Source: an uncultured Lachnospira sp.
GTDB lineage: Bacteria; Bacillota; Clostridia; Lachnospirales; Lachnospiraceae
Reading direction: 5' to 3'
Assembly (NCBI GenBank): GCA_934358235.1
Contig: CAKRKK010000058.1
Coordinates: forward strand, 1-11,809
Length of the DNA: 11,809 bases
In this document: positions 5,577-11,809 of the stretch, one piece after another
Position numbering within the stretch: position 1 is the stretch's first letter
How the letters are laid out: each line of letters begins with the position of its first letter
The notes under the pieces: generated by a model
What the model was told of the DNA's origin: nothing
The model's input: the letters and a program-made list of their open reading frames with translations, nothing else
Database searches by the model: none
Translations under genes and position numbers: made by a program

Positions 5577-7565
5577 ATGGAGCAGGATATGAATATAACA
5601 ACAGCATCCATAAAAGGTGAAGCAAAAGTTACATCAGCAGATACTAAGGAAGAGAAAAAGGCAGGCTTTGCCAGCAGGATTAAGAAGAACAAGAAGTCCC
5701 CTAAAAAGATACAAGAGAATGCAGAGACGTCGATATCTTTAATAGAGGAAGAAGTAAGTAACGAAAATAAAAAGAGTAAAAAGAAGAAAGCCTCAGGAAC
5801 AAAGAAGAGAAATAACGATAGCGGCATCGTAGGAGGTGCTGGCGGAGCTAAAAGTTCGGTTTCTATAAGTGGCATAAAGGCCAAGCTTTTAATGACAGCG
5901 TTATTGCCTACTGTTGTTGGTATAGCAGTTGTACTTGTACTTGCTGTTATTAATATATCGCAGGGTATGAATACAGAGGCGGTGAATGGTTTATCATTGC
6001 TGGCTCAATCAACTAAAGCAAGCTATAATAATATGTATACAGGAGACTGGCGTGTTGATAATAACGGCAATCTGTTTAAGGGAGATACGAATGTGTCACA
6101 GAAGCAGGATGGCATAGATAAGTTTACAGAAAATAGTGATGCAGATCTTGCAGTATTTATGGGTGTTGATTGTAAGCTTACATCACTCAAGGATTCCAGC
6201 AATAAGAGAATGTTAAATCTTAAGGCAGAGGATAAGGTATGGGAAAAGGTTAAGACAGGTGTAACCTATACAACATCACATGTTGATATAGATGGAACGG
6301 ATTATACAGGCGTATATATTCCATTGAAGAACTTTAGTGGTAGTGTTGTTGGTATGATGTTTTCAGGCCAGCCAAGAACAGATATAACTTCATTTATTAT
6401 GCAGAAGATTATAGCACTTATTTCAGTATCAATTGTAGTTCTTATTGTAGTTGCAGCAGTAGCTACAGTAATATCAACAAGACTTGCTAATGCACTTGTG
6501 ATGGTTAACAGATTGTTTGTTTCTTTATCACAGGGTGATCTTACAGTAGATGTTAAGAAAGAGCTCCTTTCAAGAAAGGATGAGGTTGGTCAGATGGCTA
6601 ATTCCGTTCAGACACTTATTGACAGGCTTCAGGAAATAGTATCTAATCTTAAGAATACAGCCTCAGAGCTTCATAGGTCAGGTGAGGAGATGACAAGCTC
6701 AGCTAATCAGTCAAATAAAGCAACAGAAGAGATTTCAAGTGCAGTTGAGGATATATCTAAGGGTGCAGTTTCACAGGCAGAAGAAATTCAGAATGCTTCA
6801 GCACAGGTTGCCAATATGGGTGAGCTGATAAGTGAGATAGTTGAAAAGGTTTCAAGTCTTACAGATGCTTCTAATGCTATGGGCAGAGCTGGTAATGCAT
6901 CTATGAATACAATGGGCGAATTATCGGAATCTAATGACCATACTAATGATTCTATTAATAAGATAGCTAATCAGATAAATATAACTAACCAGTCTGTTGA
7001 AAGAATCGGAGAAGCAGCAGCACTTATTACTAATATTGCTGACCAGACAAGTCTTCTTGCACTCAATGCTTCTATAGAGTCGGCAAGAGCGGGAGAAGCC
7101 GGAAGGGGATTTGCAGTAGTAGCATCTGAGATTCAGAAGCTTGCTTCTCAGTCAGATGAAGCGGCAGGAGAAATCAAAGAAATTATAGAAAAGCTTCAGA
7201 CAGAGTCAGAAAAGACTGTAAAGGATATGGATGATACAAAGCTTCTTATACGTGAGCAGTTAGATAAACTCAATGCAACTAAGGACAGCTTTATTGATGT
7301 AAGAGATGGAATAGATGTATCAAGAAGAGAAACAGCAGTCATAGAAAGTAATGCAGATTCTTGTAATGAGGCAAGACAGCAGATTAATGATGTTGTATCT
7401 AACTTATCTGCTATATCTGAGGAGAATGCAGCATCTGCACAGCAGACAACAGCATCTATGCAGGAGCTTACAGCAACAATTTCTATGCTTGCAGAAAAAG
7501 CTAGTGGTCTTATGAAGATATCCGGACAGCTTAGAGAAGAGATGGAGTTCTTTAAGGTTAAATAA
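5577..7565 (+). CDS. Methyl-accepting chemotaxis protein with single-Cache-like sensor domain
   Basis: This 662-residue transmembrane chemoreceptor would pass ligand binding outside the cell to a CheA/CheW array. Order of parts: a cytoplasmic N-terminal tail (1-103) very rich in lysine; TM1 about 104-127; an extracellular region (128-277) whose spacing and [20 protein letters not shown] segment (243-262) resemble the sCache_3 fold; TM2 about 278-300; a HAMP domain about 301-353; and the long helical signalling hairpin to the C-terminus. The hairpin tip, [21 protein letters not shown] (486-506) with [12 protein letters not shown], is the highly conserved CheA/CheW contact. AGGAGGT (5564-5570) six bases before the ATG fixes the start. 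There is no C-terminal pentapeptide for CheR tethering. The ligand cannot be predicted. The gene stands alone: it is preceded by the sRNA terminator and followed by a terminator. Confidence 0.96.
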   Translation: MEQDMNITTASIKGEAKVTSADTKEEKKAGFASRIKKNKKSPKKIQENAETSISLIEEEVSNENKKSKKKKASGTKKRNNDSGIVGGAGGAKSSVSISGIKAKLLMTALLPTVVGIAVVLVLAVINISQGMNTEAVNGLSLLAQSTKASYNNMYTGDWRVDNNGNLFKGDTNVSQKQDGIDKFTENSDADLAVFMGVDCKLTSLKDSSNKRMLNLKAEDKVWEKVKTGVTYTTSHVDIDGTDYTGVYIPLKNFSGSVVGMMFSGQPRTDITSFIMQKIIALISVSIVVLIVVAAVATVISTRLANALVMVNRLFVSLSQGDLTVDVKKELLSRKDEVGQMANSVQTLIDRLQEIVSNLKNTASELHRSGEEMTSSANQSNKATEEISSAVEDISKGAVSQAEEIQNASAQVANMGELISEIVEKVSSLTDASNAMGRAGNASMNTMGELSESNDHTNDSINKIANQINITNQSVERIGEAAALITNIADQTSLLALNASIESARAGEAGRGFAVVASEIQKLASQSDEAAGEIKEIIEKLQTESEKTVKDMDDTKLLIREQLDKLNATKDSFIDVRDGIDVSRRETAVIESNADSCNEARQQINDVVSNLSAISEENAASAQQTTASMQELTATISMLAEKASGLMKISGQLREEMEFFKVK

Positions 7566-7649
7566 GCAGTTAATATATGTGGCAGTATAGCTTCATATGT
7601 ATTAATTGTAGATAAATATATGCATTACATTAAGAAAGTTATAAAAAGT

Positions 7650-7694
7650 GGCAGGAAAACAAGTTTAAACACAACTGTTTTCCTGCCGTTTTTT
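7650..7694. terminator. Bidirectional intrinsic terminator between convergent genes
   Basis: GGCAGGAAAACA (7650-7661) pairs perfectly with TGTTTTCCTGCC (7676-7687) around a 14-nt loop. On the plus strand it is followed by G and six Ts (7689-7694). On the minus strand it is followed by ACTTTTTAT. It therefore can end both the chemoreceptor transcript and the DUF4317 transcript, whose stop codons lie on either side. Confidence 0.92.
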
Positions 7695-7714
7695 ATTTAT
7701 ATAGAAAATGTGTT

Positions 7715-8875
7715 TTATTCTTCATTGGTTCTATCTATAACTTCTCCAGTATCTGGATTAACAGATATTCCATTGACCTCAAGGCGTTCATCAATCTGGA
7801 TAACAAGGCATTGCTTTCCATCTATCATACGAGTTTCAACAAGGTCAGTTTTATCCGGGTTAATCTTTATTACAACATCAGGTGTTTTTACCTCAAACTT
7901 ACGGGATGGGGTTATGTTAGTAGCAGCAAGTCTGCCATTTTCACCAGCAGCCATTTCAAAGTGTTCTTCAAAATCAGTAAGACGTTCGTTGGCAACACCA
8001 CTCTTTTCAAGAATTTCCTTAACCTCAGTTTTGTCAAGCATTACTGGTGCACTTGATATGGACTTATGTTCTTCTATGAGTTCATTCAGATTTTCGTGAA
8101 TGTTCTTGACAGTTTCATAACTGCAGTCTGTACCAAGAGTTTCAGTTACAAGATTATTGAAGGTTTCCTTTTGCACATTGGCTGGAAGCGGAATCTCACA
8201 GCTTAGTACAGCGTTAAGAAAGTTCTGCTGGAAATCATCAGTATCCTTACTATGGAATAATATACTTTCATCATCAGCACTTCTGTTGTTAAATGCCGGA
8301 AATAAGAAGGCTATATCCGGGTTATCCACCATATGGCTTTGTGTCTGGTTATGAAAGGCTTTGTCTGTTTCAAAGTAGCCAAGGCCAGCCTTAGACAGTG
8401 TTACAGGACATATACAGCAAAGAATATAGCTATATACCTCGTCTGAGGCATCCTCCATACCTATGTTATCTGCGGTAACACCAGGAACATCATAGGTCTG
8501 GTTAACAAGAAGAATAAGGTAATTACCAGGATAATAGTAATTGGCTATTATATTGTCATATAACCTGTTAAGAAGAGAGTCATCCTTTAATTCACATTTT
8601 CTTAATTCTAAAAGAAAATCCCTTGGCTTCTCTTTTCCATAAGCATCAAGAGTGAATTTCATATCAATGAGATTCTTACCCGGAGTGCCTGAAAGACATT
8701 TTTTAAGAATATCAAGATACTTGTGGCGTTCTTCTTCCGGAAGGTTAAGAAAGGTTTCATTAAAGGCTGTGACCTTGTTTTTTTCGCCATCAACATAGCA
8801 TCCGCACAATCTTAATATTCCACAATCTTCTATATTAAATTGTGATTTTATTTCGTTTATTTCTTTACGTGTCAT
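7715..8875 (-). CDS. DUF4317 family protein, function unknown
   Basis: I recognise this 386-residue protein as DUF4317 (PF14199), a family found mainly in Clostridia and without established function. The N-terminus MTRKEINEIKSQFNIEDCGI, followed by LRLCGCYVDGEKNK (about 22-35), is the family's typical opening. The protein looks soluble: no signal peptide or membrane segment is evident. It is acidic overall with a mixed alpha/beta look, and the last 60 residues (EVKTPDVVIKINPDKTDLVETR and on) resemble a small beta domain ending in PDTGEVIDRTNEE. The ATG at 8875 was chosen because CGAGGA (8885-8890) precedes it and homologues begin there. The frame stays open to an ATG at 9016, but the 47 extra codons lack a ribosome site. 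It is convergent with the chemoreceptor gene and divergent from pfkA, so probably monocistronic. Confidence 0.85.
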   Translation of the reverse strand: MTRKEINEIKSQFNIEDCGILRLCGCYVDGEKNKVTAFNETFLNLPEEERHKYLDILKKCLSGTPGKNLIDMKFTLDAYGKEKPRDFLLELRKCELKDDSLLNRLYDNIIANYYYPGNYLILLVNQTYDVPGVTADNIGMEDASDEVYSYILCCICPVTLSKAGLGYFETDKAFHNQTQSHMVDNPDIAFLFPAFNNRSADDESILFHSKDTDDFQQNFLNAVLSCEIPLPANVQKETFNNLVTETLGTDCSYETVKNIHENLNELIEEHKSISSAPVMLDKTEVKEILEKSGVANERLTDFEEHFEMAAGENGRLAATNITPSRKFEVKTPDVVIKINPDKTDLVETRMIDGKQCLVIQIDERLEVNGISVNPDTGEVIDRTNEE

Positions 8876-9199
8876 AAAAATAAATCCTCGTTTCCGCGCT
8901 TTTTTAATATATTTTTTGTAAGGGATTAATGTCAGGTGCGCTAAGACATAATCCTGTAAGTGGCAGATAAAAACCATCAGGTGTATTTTATCATATATTG
9001 TAAATAGAAACAGCATATTTCACAGGCTAAAATAATTATTATAAATAATCATAAATAATCATAAACATAAAATAATTGTGAAATAATTGAAATATATCAG
9101 TCGAAATAATTGTAAAATTATAGAAATAATTGTATGATGTAAAGTAAAGAAAAGACTAAAAGGCAATTATGCCTGTACAAATAAGCATTTTATGGCTAG

Positions 9200-9227
9200 T
9201 TGACACTTAATTAATAATACATATGCT
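9200..9227 (+). promoter_or_regulatory. Candidate pfkA-ppk1 promoter
   Basis: A perfect TTGACA (9200-9205) is followed after 16 bp by TATGCT (9222-9227), a 4-of-6 match to the -10 box. The predicted start near 9234 leaves a long leader of about 170 nt before pfkA, which contains a hairpin at 9324-9352. Confidence 0.5.
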
Positions 9228-9323
9228 AGTGAAAATAAATTTACATAGATTTTACATAAAAGTACAGATGAATTTCACAAAGCATATATATCATAAATTA
9301 TCGAATACGGGAAATTGCCGGTT

Positions 9324-9352
9324 TATGTCTGTGTACACCTGATACAGACATA
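9324..9352 (+). promoter_or_regulatory. 9-bp perfect inverted repeat in the pfkA leader
   Basis: TATGTCTGT (9324-9332) and ACAGACATA (9344-9352) are perfect inverted repeats around an 11-nt centre, and GTGTACAC (9331-9338) is a second palindrome nested across the left arm. There is no T tract, so it is not a terminator. It could be an operator for a repressor of glycolytic genes or an mRNA structure. It lies about 50 bp before the start codon and downstream of the predicted promoter. Confidence 0.55.
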
Positions 9353-9404
9353 TTATTAGAGAAGAAACATAGAAATAAATGTGTGCAGGAATGAGAGGTT
9401 TGTT

Positions 9405-10475
9405 ATGAAGATTGGAATGTTAACAAGTGGTGGTGATTGTCAGGCTTTAAATGCTGCGATGAGAGGCGTGGCAAAGAGCCTGTATAACAGAATACCAGAT
9501 GTAAAGATATATGGTTTTTTAGATGGATACAGGGGACTTATCAACAACAATTATATGCTTATGAATGTAGCTGACTTTTCGGGGATACTGACAGTGGGTG
9601 GTACTATTCTTGGAACCTCAAGAACACCTTTTAAGAAAATAACAGAGCCAGATGAGAATGGCAGGGATAAGGTAGCATCTATGAAAAAGACGTATAAAGG
9701 GCTTGGATTAGATTGTCTTGTCATACTTGGAGGGAATGGAACCCATAAAACAGCGAATCTGTTAAGTGAGGAGGGGCTGAATGTTGTAACACTTCCTAAG
9801 ACAATAGATAATGATCTTGTTGGAACTGATGTAAGCTTTGGCTTTCAGTCTGCAGTAGATATAGCAACGAATACAATTGATTGTATACATACAACGGCAG
9901 CTTCACATAGCAGAGTGTTTATAGTTGAGCTTATGGGACATAAAACGGGCTGGCTTACCTTGCATGCTGGTATGGCAGGCGGCTCAGATGTTATTCTTAT
10001 TCCAGAGATTCCATATGATCTTGATAAAGTAGTTGAAGCTATTAATAAGAGAAGTAAGGAAAAGAAGCATTTTACTATATTAGCAGTTGCTGAGGGAATT
10101 ATATCTAAGGAAGAATTAGAGTTTTCTAAGAAAGAGCTTAAGGAGATAAGAAAAAGAGAGCATTTTCCATCAGCAGCATACAGAATAGGTGCAGGAATTA
10201 TGGAAAGAACCGGTCAGGAGGTAAGAGTTACTGTTCCAGGACATGTACAGCGTGGTGGAAGTCCTTGCGCATATGACAGGGTATTAGCTTCACGGTTAGG
10301 AGCCAAGGCTGCTGAGCTTATTATAAATAAGGAATATGGTTATATGGTATGTGTTAAGAATAACCAGATAGATAAGGTGGCATTAAGAGAGGTTGCAGGC
10401 AGATTAAAGACGGTAGATCCTGAATCCGGCATAATAAAAGAAGCAAAGGCGATGGGAATATGTTTTGGAGATTAA
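9405..10475 (+). CDS. pfkA: 6-phosphofructokinase, PKTIDND subgroup (ATP or PPi donor)
   Basis: This 356-residue cytosolic enzyme of the PfkA family (PF00365) phosphorylates fructose 6-phosphate to the 1,6-bisphosphate. SGGDCQALNAAMRG (8-21) is the phosphate-donor loop. GGNGT (109-113) and PKTIDND (131-137) are the donor-specificity and catalytic motifs, with D135 as the catalytic base. MGHKTGW (177-183) corresponds to the MGR substrate motif of bacterial ATP enzymes, and GHVQRGGSP (279-287) contributes to the sugar-phosphate site. Glycine at the position that is Gly104 in E. coli (here G112) favours ATP. Lysine in PKTIDND (K132, where ATP enzymes have PGTIDND) is typical of PPi enzymes and of the mixed group III. 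The donor is therefore open. ATG 9405, six bases after GAGAGG, was chosen over the GTG at 9381 because homologues start at MKIGMLTSGGD. ppk1 follows 38 bp later. Confidence 0.94.
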   Translation: MKIGMLTSGGDCQALNAAMRGVAKSLYNRIPDVKIYGFLDGYRGLINNNYMLMNVADFSGILTVGGTILGTSRTPFKKITEPDENGRDKVASMKKTYKGLGLDCLVILGGNGTHKTANLLSEEGLNVVTLPKTIDNDLVGTDVSFGFQSAVDIATNTIDCIHTTAASHSRVFIVELMGHKTGWLTLHAGMAGGSDVILIPEIPYDLDKVVEAINKRSKEKKHFTILAVAEGIISKEELEFSKKELKEIRKREHFPSAAYRIGAGIMERTGQEVRVTVPGHVQRGGSPCAYDRVLASRLGAKAAELIINKEYGYMVCVKNNQIDKVALREVAGRLKTVDPESGIIKEAKAMGICFGD

Positions 10476-10513
10476 ATATAAACAGTGTCTTAAAAAAAAT
10501 AAAGGGTAAGAAG

Positions 10514-11809
10514 ATGGATATGACAGATTATAATACAAATGCAGATAAAGCAGAGGTAAATGATATTAAGGTAGATAAAACAGAGGTAAATGATTCTAAG
10601 GCTGATAACGTGAGCTGCGATATGGCTAAGATGGAAGAAGTTAAAAAGGATGTTATGATTAGAAATGAGGTGGAGGACGTTCATAAAATGTTGAAAGCGG
10701 TAGAAGAAAAGTATCGTAAGCACGCAGATAAGCTGCCTTTTTTTGCAAACAGGGAGTTGTCATGGCTTAAGTTTAATGAACGTGTTATAGATGAAGCAGA
10801 TGATTCAAGGGTGCCATTGTGTGAAAGATTAACATTTGTTTCAATATTTAACAGTAATCTTGATGAATTCTATATGGTAAGAGTTGGTTCTTTATATGAC
10901 CAGATGCTGCTGGCAAAGGAAAGCAAACAGGAAAGGACTACTGGCTTTGATAATAAGTCTATGATGACGGCGGAACAGCAGCTTGAAGCTGTATTTACAG
11001 AAACAAGGGAATTATTACATAAGAAAGACAGAATATATAATAAGCTTATGTATGAGTTTGATAAGCAGGGAGTAAAGCTTATAAGCTTCAATGATGTGGA
11101 GTATTCTGATGCGGTATATCTTGAGAATTATTTTAATAAGTCGATACTTCCTATATTGTCGCCACAGGTTATTGGAAAGAAGAATCCATTCCCATTTCTT
11201 AAAAATAAGGAAATATATGCAGTTGCTTTACTTGGATCTAAGAATAATGACAAGATAGGTCTTGTACCTTGTAGTAATGGTATATTTGACAGGCTTATTC
11301 CAATACCATCGGATAGTCGTAAATATATGCTGGTCGAGGAGCTTATACTGCATTTTCTGCCTAAGATATTTAAGAAATATGGAGTTAAGAGTAAGTCTCT
11401 TATAAGGATTATACGAAATGCAGATATAGATATGGATGAAGCCTTCTTTGACGAAGATATGGATTACAGAGATACTATGGAGCAGCTTATTAAAGAAAGA
11501 AGAAGACTGTGTCCTGTTAAGTTAGAGTATTCAAGAGTTCTTGATGATAAGGTTATATCTGCTTTATGCAGTGAATTAAAGCTGGATAAGAAGCAGGTAT
11601 TTTATTCAGAATCACCATTAGAGATGTCTTTTATATCGAAAATACAGGATGATTTAAGAACGAGAAAAGAGCTTTTTTATGAAAGAAGAGTTCCACAGAA
11701 TTGTAAATATATAGATACGAAGCAGTCTATAGTAGATCAGATAGCTAAGAAGGATGTTTTACTCAGTTACCCATATGAGAGCATGCATCCATTCATCAAT
11801 CTTTTAAAT
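10514..11809 (+). CDS. ppk1: Polyphosphate kinase 1, 3' end missing
   Basis: The first 432 codons are present and the frame is open to the window's last base. PPK1 reversibly transfers the terminal phosphate of ATP to inorganic polyphosphate. FFANRELSWLKFNERV (76-91) and the NSNLDEFYMVRVG segment beginning about residue 113 are the hallmark of the N-terminal domain (PF13089). The middle domain follows, and DVLLSYPYESMHPF near the end is the usual lead-in to the catalytic region, whose phosphohistidine lies outside the window. About 70 residues precede the usual family start. They are charged and include a 10-residue tandem repeat (DKAEVNDIKV/DKTEVNDSKA). The ATG at 10514 follows AAGGGTAAGAAG, a fair ribosome site; the ATG at 10520 is an alternative. 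The 38-bp gap after pfkA, without a terminator, suggests one operon. Confidence 0.93.
   Translation, partial: MDMTDYNTNADKAEVNDIKVDKTEVNDSKADNVSCDMAKMEEVKKDVMIRNEVEDVHKMLKAVEEKYRKHADKLPFFANRELSWLKFNERVIDEADDSRVPLCERLTFVSIFNSNLDEFYMVRVGSLYDQMLLAKESKQERTTGFDNKSMMTAEQQLEAVFTETRELLHKKDRIYNKLMYEFDKQGVKLISFNDVEYSDAVYLENYFNKSILPILSPQVIGKKNPFPFLKNKEIYAVALLGSKNNDKIGLVPCSNGIFDRLIPIPSDSRKYMLVEELILHFLPKIFKKYGVKSKSLIRIIRNADIDMDEAFFDEDMDYRDTMEQLIKERRRLCPVKLEYSRVLDDKVISALCSELKLDKKQVFYSESPLEMSFISKIQDDLRTRKELFYERRVPQNCKYIDTKQSIVDQIAKKDVLLSYPYESMHPFINLLN
10544..10603 (+). repeat. 30-bp in-frame tandem duplication at the start of ppk1
   Basis: Two 30-bp units (10544-10573 and 10574-10603) match at 25 of 30 positions and encode DKAEVNDIKV and DKTEVNDSKA; the next residues, DNV, begin a third partial unit. 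The unit length keeps the frame. It lies in the non-conserved N-terminal extension of the polyphosphate kinase. Confidence 0.85.

Larger units (their letters stand above)
8876..9404. other. Divergent intergenic region between DUF4317 and pfkA
   Basis: No gene is supported. The stretch holds the upstream signals of two divergent genes. A 10-bp tandem repeat (ATAAATAATC at 9041-9050 and 9051-9060) is followed by four copies of AAATAATTG (9070, 9081, 9104, 9124). The short inverted repeat AGGCA-ATTA-TGCCT lies at 9161-9174. The pfkA promoter and the leader hairpin are listed separately. ATTATA at 9038-9043 could be a minus-strand -10 box for DUF4317, but no good -35 accompanies it. Confidence 0.5.

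Noticed and set aside
7620..8354. Plus-strand ORFs opposite the DUF4317 gene
   Set aside because: They are antisense shadows of a well-supported coding frame, lack ribosome sites, and the first begins inside terminator sequence.
8876..9016. 47-residue N-terminal extension of the DUF4317 protein
   Set aside because: The frame is open by chance; the ribosome site and family start both point to 8875.
1..11809. CRISPR arrays, tRNA or rRNA genes, insertion sequences
   Set aside because: No regularly spaced repeat-spacer pattern, tRNA cloverleaf, rRNA segment or transposase was seen.

Overview
The window is low-GC DNA with Gram-positive signals: strong AGGAGG-type ribosome sites, TTGACA/TATAAT promoters and U-tailed hairpin terminators. 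An iron-sulfur L-serine dehydratase of the two-subunit (SdaAB/SdaAA) type, a bacterial acyl-ACP thioesterase, a DUF4317 protein, a chemoreceptor and a PKTIDND-type phosphofructokinase together suggest a motile anaerobic clostridium, most likely Lachnospiraceae. A relative of Lachnospira (Eubacterium) eligens would fit. The species is inferred from family knowledge, not from a search.

Left end (1-2172): a ParA-type ATPase gene on the minus strand runs off the left edge. Its promoter holds a perfect palindrome in the spacer. Behind it lies about 1.5 kb of extremely A+T-rich, gene-free DNA. This contains six copies of the palindrome TGAACTSAGTTCA, one perfect parS site (TGTTCCACGTGAAACA at 1690-1705), and short tandem repeats. 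It looks like a partition (centromere) and perhaps replication-control region of a chromosome, chromid or large plasmid.

Middle (2173-7694): an acyl-ACP thioesterase gene is followed by the serine dehydratase genes sdaAB and sdaAA, all on the plus strand. The sdaAB-sdaAA gap carries three tandem 17-bp repeats. An 877-bp gap follows. It holds a textbook promoter, a wobble-containing hairpin, C-rich unpaired segments and a strong GC-rich terminator, which together look like an unannotated small RNA of about 186 nt. Next is a methyl-accepting chemotaxis protein with a single-Cache-like sensor domain and an unusually long lysine-rich cytoplasmic N-terminus. A bidirectional terminator closes this block.

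Right end (7715-11809): a DUF4317 gene of unknown function lies on the minus strand, convergent with the chemoreceptor gene. A 529-bp divergent intergenic region follows, with a candidate promoter and a hairpin in the pfkA leader. Then come a 6-phosphofructokinase whose active-site residues leave the phosphoryl donor (ATP or PPi) open, and, 38 bp later, a polyphosphate kinase (ppk1) gene that runs off the right edge. The pfkA-ppk1 pair is probably one operon and could link glycolysis to phosphate or polyphosphate energy storage.
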